In this document: positions 1 to 7,900 of the stretch, piece after piece
How the letters are laid out: each line of letters begins with the position of its first letter
How positions within the stretch are numbered: the stretch's first letter is position 1
Source of the DNA: Pseudomonadota bacterium
GTDB taxonomy: Bacteria; Desulfobacterota; Syntrophobacteria; Syntrophobacterales; Syntrophobacteraceae
Reading direction: 5' to 3'
Length of the DNA stretch: 64,000 bases
Assembly: GCA_023416335.1 (NCBI GenBank)
Contig: JAEZHY010000039.1
Coordinates: 1-64,000, forward strand
The notes under the pieces: generated by a model
The model's input: the letters and a program-made list of their open reading frames with translations, nothing else
Databases searched by the model: none
What the model was told of the DNA's origin: nothing
Program-made: the position numbers and the translations under genes

Positions 1-111
1 CTTGAAATAAAGAAGGGGGAGTTATTTGAGTGGTTCATAGAGGACCGCAACACCTTGGTGCTGCGGCGAAGGAATCCGCTAAGTCCTCATGAATTCAGAA
101 ATATTCCTTAA
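1..111 (+). CDS. C-terminal end of an unidentified protein (partial, cut by window edge)
   Basis: Reading frame 1 is open from the first base to a TAA at 109-111 and encodes 36 residues ending in RNPLSPHEFRNIP. The stretch KKGELFEWFIEDRNTLVLRR resembles the C-terminal strand pair of AbrB/MazE-type swapped-hairpin proteins, where a Gly-rich turn is followed by a hydrophobic strand. That resemblance is weak and is inference only. The start lies outside the window, so length and operon cannot be judged. It could also be a chance open frame, because only 111 bases are visible. Confidence 0.4.
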   Translation, partial: LEIKKGELFEWFIEDRNTLVLRRRNPLSPHEFRNIP

Positions 112-145
112 GTTGACGCCAATGAGCCGGAGCTTGGGAACCAGC

Positions 146-577
146 GAATGGAGATGAAACTTCTTTAGCGCGCATTTTGCGACCAAGTCCCCCGGCACGT
201 CATCCCGGCAGTGCTTTTGAGCCGGGACCCAGGGTTTGTAATGTCTTGAATCCACGATTAATCTGCCCCAAAGCCCGGATTCCGGTGTGGACTTCCGCCG
301 CTCCCAAGGCCCGCCCCATAACCGTCAACCTGAGAGTGGGATTGTCTCGATATGTTGACGTCCCCCTCCGGTTCCCAAGGTTCGGGGGCTGTTGACCGAA
401 TGGAGATGAAACTTCTTTAGAGGTCATTCTGCGACCAAGTCCCCCAACCCGTCATCCCGGCAGCGCTTTTGAGCCGGGATCCAGGGTTTTTAAAGACTTG
501 AATCCACAATTAATCCGCCCCAAAGGCCTGGATTCCGATGTGAACTTGTCCTGATCGGAGAGAAGGGGCGGAATGAC
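146..577. repeat. Tandem pair of composite intergenic repeats
   Basis: A unit starting GAATGGAGATGAAACTTC occurs at 146 and again at 398, 252 bp apart. In both copies it is followed by a GCGACCAAGTCCCCC stretch and then the GTCATCCCGGC end of a MITE-like element. The second MITE copy is complete (451-577). It starts GTCATCCCGGC and ends in the inverted form GGCGGAATGAC. The first copy (199 to about 300) lacks its right end. No credible gene was found in this stretch. Confidence 0.7.
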
Positions 578-1130
578 GGGTCCGGACTCTGCAAGCCATT
601 CGGGGCTGCCGCGATGATTTGGGCAACAGCCTCTCCTCCTTGGAAACCCGGCCCCGGTAGGCCGAACAGGTTCGTGGCCGTGCTCTGCCGCGCTTCCGCC
701 ACCTCCATCGCGGTCCTCTCGTGCTTTGCACCTGGAAATGACGGCCGGCACGGGGCGGGAACCCCATCGTTTTTTGGAGGGCCGGTGGGTAGAGATCGAC
801 GGATGCCGTGAGGAGCAACGGTTCGGCAGACAGTGGGCTGTGCCTGTATCCATGTTCCGGCCAAAGGAAGCTGGAGCTTCGAAAGCCGGGGTGTCCAAGC
901 TTGGGTACCAACGTACCAACGAACTAGCGCCTGGAATTGGCGCGGTCAGGAAACCGTGCCACTCTTTTGGGAAGAACCCCCGGTAAGTTGACGCTGATGA
1001 GGTTCTCCCTGGAAACCCCGTCCCGGCAGGCCGGATGGTTACCGGTGCGTGCCGTATCGCTCAGACGACTCTATCGCAGCCTCTTGTGCTTCGGACCCGG
1101 AAACAATTCCGGGCCGCCCACTCAAGGCGT
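578..1130. other. Gene-free stretch with repeat remnants
   Basis: Open frames here overlap on several strands and show no protein character. Recognisable pieces are a GCTGCCGCGATGATTTGGGC segment near 606, which also occurs inverted near 49190, and a hairpin of the GGCRCGGT/ACCGYGCC family at 939-960. A GTAAGTTGACGC segment near 983 recurs at about 112, 14985 and 15087. I see no RNA gene. Confidence 0.5.
939..960. repeat. Palindromic REP-like hairpin, family B
   Basis: Arms GGCGCGGT and ACCGTGCC flank a CAGGAA loop. The same hairpin, with R/Y variation in the arms, occurs at 15041-15062, 18541-18562, 27657-27678 and as an inverted pair at 45581-45643. Confidence 0.75.
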
Positions 1131-1411
1131 CATCATAACCGTAGTTTAGGTCTCCGGCTGAGAGGAGACGGTTCTTCTTGTCATTGTACACGTAGGCGGT
1201 CGAACTGAGAGACGACAAAGCCGTGAGCGGCTCGGTTTCATCGGAGTGGATCCGGTTGCCGTTTTCATCCAGGGTGAAATGGTGGCTTGCAACCTGGCTC
1301 GTCATGTCGGTGAGCCTGCCTGCGTCGTCGTAGGTGTAGGTCGTCGTGATGCCGTTGAAAATTGGTGAAGGCCCAAAGCCGTCCGTTCGCGTCATACGTG
1401 TAGCCGGCCTG
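1131..1411 (-). pseudogene. Rhs core remnant (frameshifted)
   Basis: The minus strand encodes an Rhs core segment from QAGYTYDANGRLW through NGITTTYTYDDAGRLTDM to LLSAGDLNYGYDD. It is nearly identical to residues in the middle of the full-length Rhs gene upstream. One extra T in a T-run (TTTTCAACGG against TTTCAACGG in the full gene) breaks the frame between NF and NGITTT. Beyond YGYDD the homology stops abruptly and the frame runs into unrelated sequence. It has no toxin tip and no start of its own, so it is a dead fragment left by recombination or duplication of the rhs locus. Confidence 0.8.
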
Positions 1412-1444
1412 TTGACCATGGACTCATAGGGCTCAATGCCACCG

Positions 1445-2098
1445 TTAGTGGAGTTCCGTTTTCAAATAGGTGATTAGATCCTCTAAGTTAACCCACACAT
1501 CTGGCGTAGAAAACACCTCTTGCCCTTTCTCCTCAACAGGAATCCGTTGCAGTTTTTCAGGGATTTCGAGAACCCTGCTGGGAATTCTAATTATCTGATC
1601 CCATTTGGCAGCAACGCTTGAGTTTCTTCCCAGCATTGGAGTTTCAATCTTAAGGGCACCGTTTCCTGTATGCGCCACCCGGTTGCCCGCCAAGGCCGCC
1701 CCACAGATGTTTTCAAATTCTGCTTTGCGATTGACGGCTGACGAGTTGGTGGAGGCGAGAGGATCGAAAGGATTGTTCGATTTATTCAGGAAAATGAGGT
1801 AAGAGCTTCCAATCTCCAGATTAGTATTGGCTTGTGTAGCGTATGTACTCCAAACTAATTCCTCGCCCGTTGAAATACCCTTGATCCCATCGATCACTCG
1901 GGATCTGTATTTAGCTCCGCAATATTTGTCTTCTATCCGAATAGCCTCACCGCCATCTATTCTAACCAAAGCAACAAAATCAGCATGGTTCAGAAGCTCA
2001 GATACTGATATGCATGCTATCTTGGTGGCTGATGAAGAATATGGGATAATAAATGTTACCAATAAGATGTATAAAATTATAATTTTTCGAGAATACAC
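1445..2098 (-). CDS. Exported TIMP/NTR-like protein, probable immunity to the metallopeptidase Rhs toxin
   Basis: I place the start at the GTG at 2096-2098, because GGAGG sits 5 bases upstream (2104-2108) and the protein then opens with a good signal peptide (VYSRKIIILYILLVTFIIPYSSSA). An ATG at 2155 has no ribosome site and spoils the signal. The mature 190-odd residues begin TKIACIS, then show ADFVALVRI, a YRSRVIDGIKG segment and IGSSYLIFL. This order, with an N-terminal Cys, ADxV, KG and GxxYLIFL, is the pattern of bacterial NTR/TIMP-fold proteins; the assignment is by eye. The gene follows the HELGH metallopeptidase tip by 62 bp and is AT-rich, as expected of a toxin-immunity module. Together these suggest a periplasmic inhibitor that protects the producer. 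Confidence 0.6.
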   Translation of the reverse strand: MYSRKIIILYILLVTFIIPYSSSATKIACISVSELLNHADFVALVRIDGGEAIRIEDKYCGAKYRSRVIDGIKGISTGEELVWSTYATQANTNLEIGSSYLIFLNKSNNPFDPLASTNSSAVNRKAEFENICGAALAGNRVAHTGNGALKIETPMLGRNSSVAAKWDQIIRIPSRVLEIPEKLQRIPVEEKGQEVFSTPDVWVNLEDLITYLKTELH

Positions 2099-2160
2099 TG
2101 GCGCCTCCAACAAACGATAAAGATATAATAAAGTGTTTATACCATAAAAGTACATCTTCG

Positions 2161-3177
2161 CTAAGGTTTCACGATATGACCGAATATAGCCTTTTCAGCG
2201 GCATACTCGTAAGGGCCGTCATCTGGATCAGTAGGGTCATACAGATACCCAGAAGGACTGATTCCTGAAATGTCATTTGCCCAGTGCCCGAGTTCATGCC
2301 CAACAGTATTCAGTGCATGGTTGCTGTTGATAAATGCCTTTTTATAAAAATCGATTTGATGAAAATAGGGCCAATATCGACCATGATTGTTGATGGTTTT
2401 GTCAACTTTTATGTTAATCTCTGGGCCTTCGCAAGGCTTGGAATCTCTTACGATGTCAATACCGAATTTGTTAAAATAGTCCGTTGCAGCCTGATTATTT
2501 TGACTTTTTCATGTAGCTGGCCGAAAGCATCTTCAATGAATTTCTTAACTTTGGGATCAACTCCTTCTTCGAAGCTAAGTTTGAATAGTCCGAAAGGATC
2601 TATAAAATTCATCGAGTTGTTTCCCACATACACATACAAATTTACATCCCCGCCGCCAAATCCCAACGGATCTTCGCTGATGAACCTCCCGACGCTTGGA
2701 TCGTAGTACCTTGCCCTCATGTAGTAAAGGCCGTTCGGATCGGCCATGACTCCGTATTTGCCTACGAACTTGAAGGGCTGAGGGACGGTTTCCTGTTCGG
2801 CGAGGATTTGGCAGAAGGGTTCATAGGCATAGGAGTTTACCACGGCGCCGGTCATATCGGTTAGCGCTGCGGTGCTGCCTGTGCCGTTAAAATGATAGCA
2901 GTAGCGGGTGCTGGGAGTTGCCATTGCGATGAGGCCGCTGCCGTAGATGTATTTGCGGGTGATGTTGTTCTGATCGTCGGCTTCCGCCAGAAGGTTCCCG
3001 AAAGGATCGTAGACATATCGGGCAGCAACTCCGGACCTGACCACCCTGATGCGGTTGCCCATTCCGTCGTATTCGAACTCCGTGTTGCTTCCGACCCCGA
3101 TCAGTCGCTGCTCACAGTCGAACATGAGCGGCACATCCCCGGCACTGACGAGATTTCCCCCGTCAGCGTAGCCCTAG
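2161..3177 (-). pseudogene. Orphan Rhs tip with HELGH zinc metallopeptidase toxin domain, split by a frameshift
   Basis: Homology to the Rhs core begins at YADGGNLVSAGDVPLM (about 3170) just after an in-frame TAG. It continues to the core end motif RYYDPSVGRFISEDPLGFGGGDVNLYVYVGNN. The unique tip follows: LFKLSFEEGVDPKVKKFIEDAFGQLHEKVK. At an AAAA run (2498-2501, T-run on the plus strand) the frame is lost and that frame stops at 2448. Reading one base back restores an open frame through NNQAATDYFNKFGIDIVRD to NTVGHELGHWANDISG and EYAAEKAIFGHIVKP, ending in TAG at 2161-2163. HELGH is the HExxH zinc signature, and the downstream EYAAE could supply the third ligand, as in M91/NleD-type toxins (inference). 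There is no obvious start, so it is likely a silent cassette. The frameshift could be a real mutation or a sequencing error in the A-run. Confidence 0.75.
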
Positions 3178-3182
3178 GTCAT

Positions 3183-3635
3183 TCATGGCTGCGCCTTAGA
3201 AGCCCACATCTGTGCTTCTTTCAATATTGCAGCATTAAAAAAATCCTTATCTTCAGGCCGCGACTCAAGTTCGCTTGCTGCATATATGAAATGGTCGAGC
3301 TCATGAAAATCAGGATCTTTCACCTGGATCGACGCGGCCCAGAGTTTGTTGGCACCATCTTGCGGGCTTATCTCTCCATTCAAGATCTGCTTGGATATTT
3401 CAATAGCGTAAACACGTGCTGCTGATTGGCGACTCAGTTCAGGCAATCGGAGTTCTTTTAAGGCTTGTTTAAAGATCTTAGAAGCCTCTTCTCTTTCGCT
3501 GCCCATCAGCCCGGCAAGCATTCGAAGTGCCGGCGAATCCACTCCAGCCTCCAATGCCTGGAGCGCAATTTCGGGTAGCCGTTCGACACCAAGGAGTCCC
3601 AACTCCCATAAGGCTTGTGCGAAGTCCATATTCAT
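3183..3635 (-). CDS. Probable immunity protein for the second Rhs toxin tip
   Basis: A 150-residue acidic, helix-rich cytosolic protein with no signal peptide (MNMDFAQALWELGLLGVERL at the start, FHELDHFIYAASELES in the C-terminal half). Its start lies 4 bases after the stop of the orphan Rhs tip at 3640-4536, and its stop is a few bases before homology to the next Rhs tip begins. That wedge position is the usual place for the cognate immunity gene in rhs orphan cassettes. I do not recognise a named Imm family. The N-terminal half has short helical repeats reminiscent of HEAT-like immunity proteins. Function rests on context. Confidence 0.6.
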   Translation of the reverse strand: MNMDFAQALWELGLLGVERLPEIALQALEAGVDSPALRMLAGLMGSEREEASKIFKQALKELRLPELSRQSAARVYAIEISKQILNGEISPQDGANKLWAASIQVKDPDFHELDHFIYAASELESRPEDKDFFNAAILKEAQMWASKAQP

Positions 3636-3639
3636 AATT

Positions 3640-4536
3640 TCAATCCTTGAACTTAAAACCCGTTCTAAATCCTTCTTTTAGTTGCTGCCAGTAGTGGATT
3701 ACTATACTCTCCCCCTCGGGTGCCTCGTGAACATGCTGCATTTTTGCCCAAGTATCCTCGGGGAATCTTGGATCTTTAATCTGTCCTTGCATTATCCTGT
3801 TGCCAGCACCAGCTTGAGCTTCCTTTAAGGTTAATTGTTCCGTTAGATTCCGTGCTTCCGTCCGTACGCCAGCGGAAATAGCGCCCCTACATGCAGTGCC
3901 TTCAACAGCACCAGTCAGCCCGCCCAGCCCTGGTGGTGGGATCATCCCAAGGGTGATTTTAACCCTATTGCCATCAATGTAGAGTTCCCCTTGAAGGTCA
4001 TAGGAGATGCCTCTAGCCTGAGTAAGAGAATATTCGTGCCCCTCATAGCTTGAGATGCCGACGTCAGATAAACCACTTGGATCAATCAAGCTAATAGGAT
4101 TATTCATTACATACGCGTACAGATTAACATCCCCACCCCCGAACCCCAACGGATCTTCGCTGATAAACCTCCCCACGGTTGGATCGTAGTACCTTGCCCG
4201 CATGTAGTAAAGGCCGTTCGGTTCGGCCATGACACCGTATTTGCCTACGAACTTGAAGGGCTGGGGGATGGATTCCTGTTCGGCGAGGATTTGGCCGAAG
4301 GGTTCGTAGGCGTATGAATTTACCACGGTGCCGGTCATATCGGTTAGAGCTACCGTGCTTCCCGTTCCGTTGAAGTGGTAGCAATACCTGGCGTCAGGCG
4401 TAGCCATTGCAATCACCCCGCCGCCATAGATGTATTTTCGGGTGATATTGTTTTGATCGTCGGCCTCCGCCAGGAGGTTTCCGAAAGGATCGTACACGTA
4501 ACGGGTAGCCACACCTGACCAGGTGGAAGCACCCAC
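3640..4536 (-). CDS. Orphan Rhs tip with unidentified C-terminal toxin domain
   Basis: Core homology starts at SGVATRYVYDPFGNLLAE, so the fragment carries only the last part of the Rhs core, through RYYDPTVGRFISEDPLGFGGGDVNLYAYVMNNP. After ISLIDPSGL the tip is unique: a Gly-rich linker, then EQLTLKEAQAGAGNRIMQG, IKDPRFPEDTWAKMQHVHE, IVIHYWQQ and a final TGFKFKD. Compact domains ending in IHY...FKFK are common among polymorphic RNase-like toxins. A BECR-type fold is possible but not shown. The upstream ATG at 4536 has no good ribosome site and lies in non-Rhs sequence, so the module is probably expressed only after recombination into the full gene, or weakly. Immunity follows at 3635. Confidence 0.65.
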   Translation of the reverse strand: MGASTWSGVATRYVYDPFGNLLAEADDQNNITRKYIYGGGVIAMATPDARYCYHFNGTGSTVALTDMTGTVVNSYAYEPFGQILAEQESIPQPFKFVGKYGVMAEPNGLYYMRARYYDPTVGRFISEDPLGFGGGDVNLYAYVMNNPISLIDPSGLSDVGISSYEGHEYSLTQARGISYDLQGELYIDGNRVKITLGMIPPPGLGGLTGAVEGTACRGAISAGVRTEARNLTEQLTLKEAQAGAGNRIMQGQIKDPRFPEDTWAKMQHVHEAPEGESIVIHYWQQLKEGFRTGFKFKD

Positions 4537-4584
4537 TTTGAATCAGTTAAGTTCGTGGCCTTCCGCTTCCACCTTAACGCATAG

Positions 4585-4995
4585 CTAACGTTCAGTGTTC
4601 TCCATTTCGAATACAAGGTGAAATGCTACATCACTCGTTGCCCACTCCTGTGCGCAGAAAAGCCATGTCTCCAGGAATGACCCGGCAACTCTAGTCGCAG
4701 TTTTCCAAAATTCGCTTGCACCATGCAGAAGTAGCACGTAACCTTTAGCAGGTAGCCATTCCATGTCCCTGAGGCACTCTTCAAGAGCATCCCAGTTATT
4801 ACCGAAGTAAGCAGGGAACTTCATCGCTCGAGAAACTACAGAAAAAAGATCGCTGGCATTCTTTACATCGCCGACATAAGCATCTAGTATCAAGATTTCG
4901 GATGGAAACTGCAATTCATACATTGCTCGCGATTGCATAACATCAATAAAGTGTATGCAATTCCATGATGGTCGTGTCAATTCTTGTTCAAACAT
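4585..4995 (-). CDS. Barstar-like immunity protein
   Basis: A 136-residue protein whose centre, FPAYFGNNWDALEECLRDMEW, is the barstar family signature. In barstar the matching helix and loop (Tyr, Asn, Asp) plug the barnase active site. The N-terminal part (ILILDAYVGDVKNASDLF) fits the first strand and helix. The ATG lies 2 bases after the TAA of the full-length rhs gene, whose C-terminal domain is barnase-like, so the two form a matched toxin-immunity pair and are almost surely cotranscribed. No signal peptide is seen, which fits a cytosolic inhibitor that neutralises RNase made or taken up by sister cells. Confidence 0.9.
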   Translation of the reverse strand: MFEQELTRPSWNCIHFIDVMQSRAMYELQFPSEILILDAYVGDVKNASDLFSVVSRAMKFPAYFGNNWDALEECLRDMEWLPAKGYVLLLHGASEFWKTATRVAGSFLETWLFCAQEWATSDVAFHLVFEMENTER

Positions 4996-4997
4996 AA

Positions 4998-7900
4998 TTA
5001 TGGTTTCCTGCTTGGGTCTATGAGAATGAAAGAATCATAGTGATCGTCTGTATAATAAGTTCTCCCAGTATTTTGATCTACTACTATCCTGCGAGTTCCT
5101 CTGTTCGCGGCGGCAGGGGTATCAACAGTATACTCTCGGTAGTCACCACATGGAAGTTTTCCTTCCTTATTCCGAAAAGCAGTACCATCTTTACGATGTA
5201 GAAAAGGACCACCAGATTCAATCCTATCAAGTGTCTCATTCACTCCTTTCAGGCGTTCAACATCATTGAAAGGAAGCATACGTGTACCACTTGGGGGCAT
5301 CCGGCCGCCACCTTCCGCACGCAAAGCAGCATCTCCACCGCGAAAGATACCTGATCCGCCTCCCCCTACAAGTGAACCCGCATTGAATATTACACCCTCT
5401 GTTGTAGGCCTTTGAACTTGTAAACCATTCGGATCAATAAAATTTACAGGATCATTTCCTACATACGCATACAGATTAACATCCCCGCCTCCAAACCCCA
5501 ACGGATCTTCGCTGATAAACCTCCCCGCAGTCGGATCGTAGTACCTTGCACGCATGTAGTAAAGGCCGTTCGGCTCGGCCATGACGCCAAATCGGCCGAC
5601 GAACTTGAAGGGCTGCGGGAGGGTTTCCTGCTCGGCGAGGATCTGACCGAACGGTTCGTAGGCATAGGAGTTTACCACGACGCCTGTCATGTCAGTCAGC
5701 GCTATCGTGCTGCCGGTGGCGTTGAAGTGGTAGCAGTAGCGGGCATCAGGCATAGCCATTGCGATCAGTCCGCCGCCGTAGATGTATTTACGGGTGATGT
5801 GGTTTTGGTCGTCGACTTCGGCCAGGAGATTTCCGAAAGGATCGTAGACGTAGCGGGTTGCCACTCCCGACCTGACCGCCCTGATGCGGTTGCCCCTTCC
5901 GTCGTAGTCAAACCCCGTGCCGATTCCGATCCCGATCAACCGCTGCTCGCAGTCAAACATGAGCGGGATGTCTCCGGCGCTTGTCAGGTTTCCTTCGTCA
6001 TCGTAGCCGTAGGCCAGGTCTCCGGCTGAGAGGAGACGGTTCTTCTTGTCATTGTACGTGTAGATCGTCGAGCTGAGGGACGGCAAAGCCGTGAGCGGCT
6101 CTGTCTCATCGGAGCGAATCCGGTTGCCGTTTTCGTCCAAGGTGAAATGGTAGCTTGCAACCGGGCTCACCATGTCCGTGAGCCTGCTTGCGTCGTCATA
6201 GGTGTAGGTGGTCGTGATGCCGTTGAAATTGGTGAAGGTCCATAGCCTCCCGTTCGTATCGTACGTGTAGCCGGCCTGCTCGTTAAGCCAATTGGTGATT
6301 GTTTTCAGCCGGTTTGCCTCATCGTAGTCGTAGAGTACCTCCGTCTGGTCCGGGTAGGTGATTTTTTTGAGGTTGCCCGCATCGTCATAATCGTACTTCA
6401 AGATGAATCCGTGGGCATCCGTATACGTCTTTACCCTTCCGGCTCCGTCGTAAGTAAACCAGCTCTCCCCGAGCGAATCGGTCATGTGCTTGAGCCGGTC
6501 GAGGTTGTCATACTCCCTGGTAATGCCTGACTGGTCCGGATATGTGACCGTCCGGAGCTTTCCCGTCGGAGTGTGGGTGTACTGGATAGGGATCTGGTTC
6601 CGGTCGGTTTTGGTCTTCAGCATTCCTACCGTGTCGTATTCAAAGTTCGTGGGCTTCTGCAGCGGATCGGTGATCTTTGTGAGAAGGCCCCTTAAGTCGT
6701 ATTCGAAGCCGGTAATCGAACCGGCTGCATCGGTCAGTGCCGTGAGCTTCTCGCCTCCGCCGCTGCATGTCGCACATCCGGTGGGCACGTAGTTAAAGAA
6801 GGTCTTTTTTCCAAGGGAATCCGTCCGGGTTGTCGGCTGCCCCCTGTAGTTGTAGGTAAAATCGGTTGAATTCCGGCGTGCATCGGTGATCTTTTTTCGG
6901 TTTCCGTTGTTATCGTGCTCGAATTCAACCAGATTCCCCAGTGGATCTGTGACCGTCTCAAGCCGCCCGACATCGTCGTAAACAAAATGGGTGACGTTGC
7001 CGAGGGCGTCTGTGCGGGTGAGGACATTCCCCATGATGTCGTTCATTAAGTTCGTGACGACGTTCGTCGCATCGGTAACCGATTCCAGGAAATTATGCGT
7101 GTCATAGGTGTATTGTGTCTTGTGCAGCAGAGGATCGATTATGGTCTTAATGTTGCCGGAAAGGTATCTCTCAATCATTGTCTCAGCACCGGTCGGGTCC
7201 GTGATGGAGGAAATGTTCCCTTTTGTATCGTAGGTAATGTGGGTAACGTGGGTCGGTCCGTTTTCCGGGTCCTCAATGTCGGTCACCCTGTTCGGGCTGT
7301 TTGGATCGTTGTAGGACAGTATGGTTGTATGCCCTGCGGGGTCCGTCACCGTTTTCACATTGCCGTTATCGTAGGTGTAGCTTGTGGAGGTGAGGTTAGG
7401 GTAGGTGATGGAGAGAAGATTGTTATTCGAATCGTATGTATAGCTGGTTTTGTTGTTATAAGGGTCCGTTATCTCAACAGGGACGTTAAATTCCTTGTAA
7501 TACTTGTGAACCCAAACCCCTTTATCCTTTTCGGTTACCGTGGTGGTGTCGTATACTGAATTATATTCATTCTTATATTCTATGCTTACGGCCAAGTTGT
7601 CGGGATCGGATGAAGAGGTGAGCTTCCCGGTTGCCGGATCGTAGGCATAATTAATGACGTTGCCGATGGGGTCTTTCTTATAGTTCATTCTGCCGTTTGA
7701 ATCGTATTGATATTGCCAGGAATAGCCGAGAGGATCGGTGATCGAAGAGATGCGACCCTGGTAATAGGATACCATCCATGCATGGCCGGCAAAATCCGAT
7801 ACGCTGACTATCTTCCCGCTTTCCACTCCGATGTTGATCGTTCTTCCCGTCGAATCGGTTATACTTGTCAGATCGCTTCCGCTATAGGTCAACGATGTAG

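Noticed and set aside
452..919. Three long minus-strand frames over the same stretch
   Set aside because: They overlap in different frames, lie on repeat DNA (family A) and have no ribosome site or family pattern.
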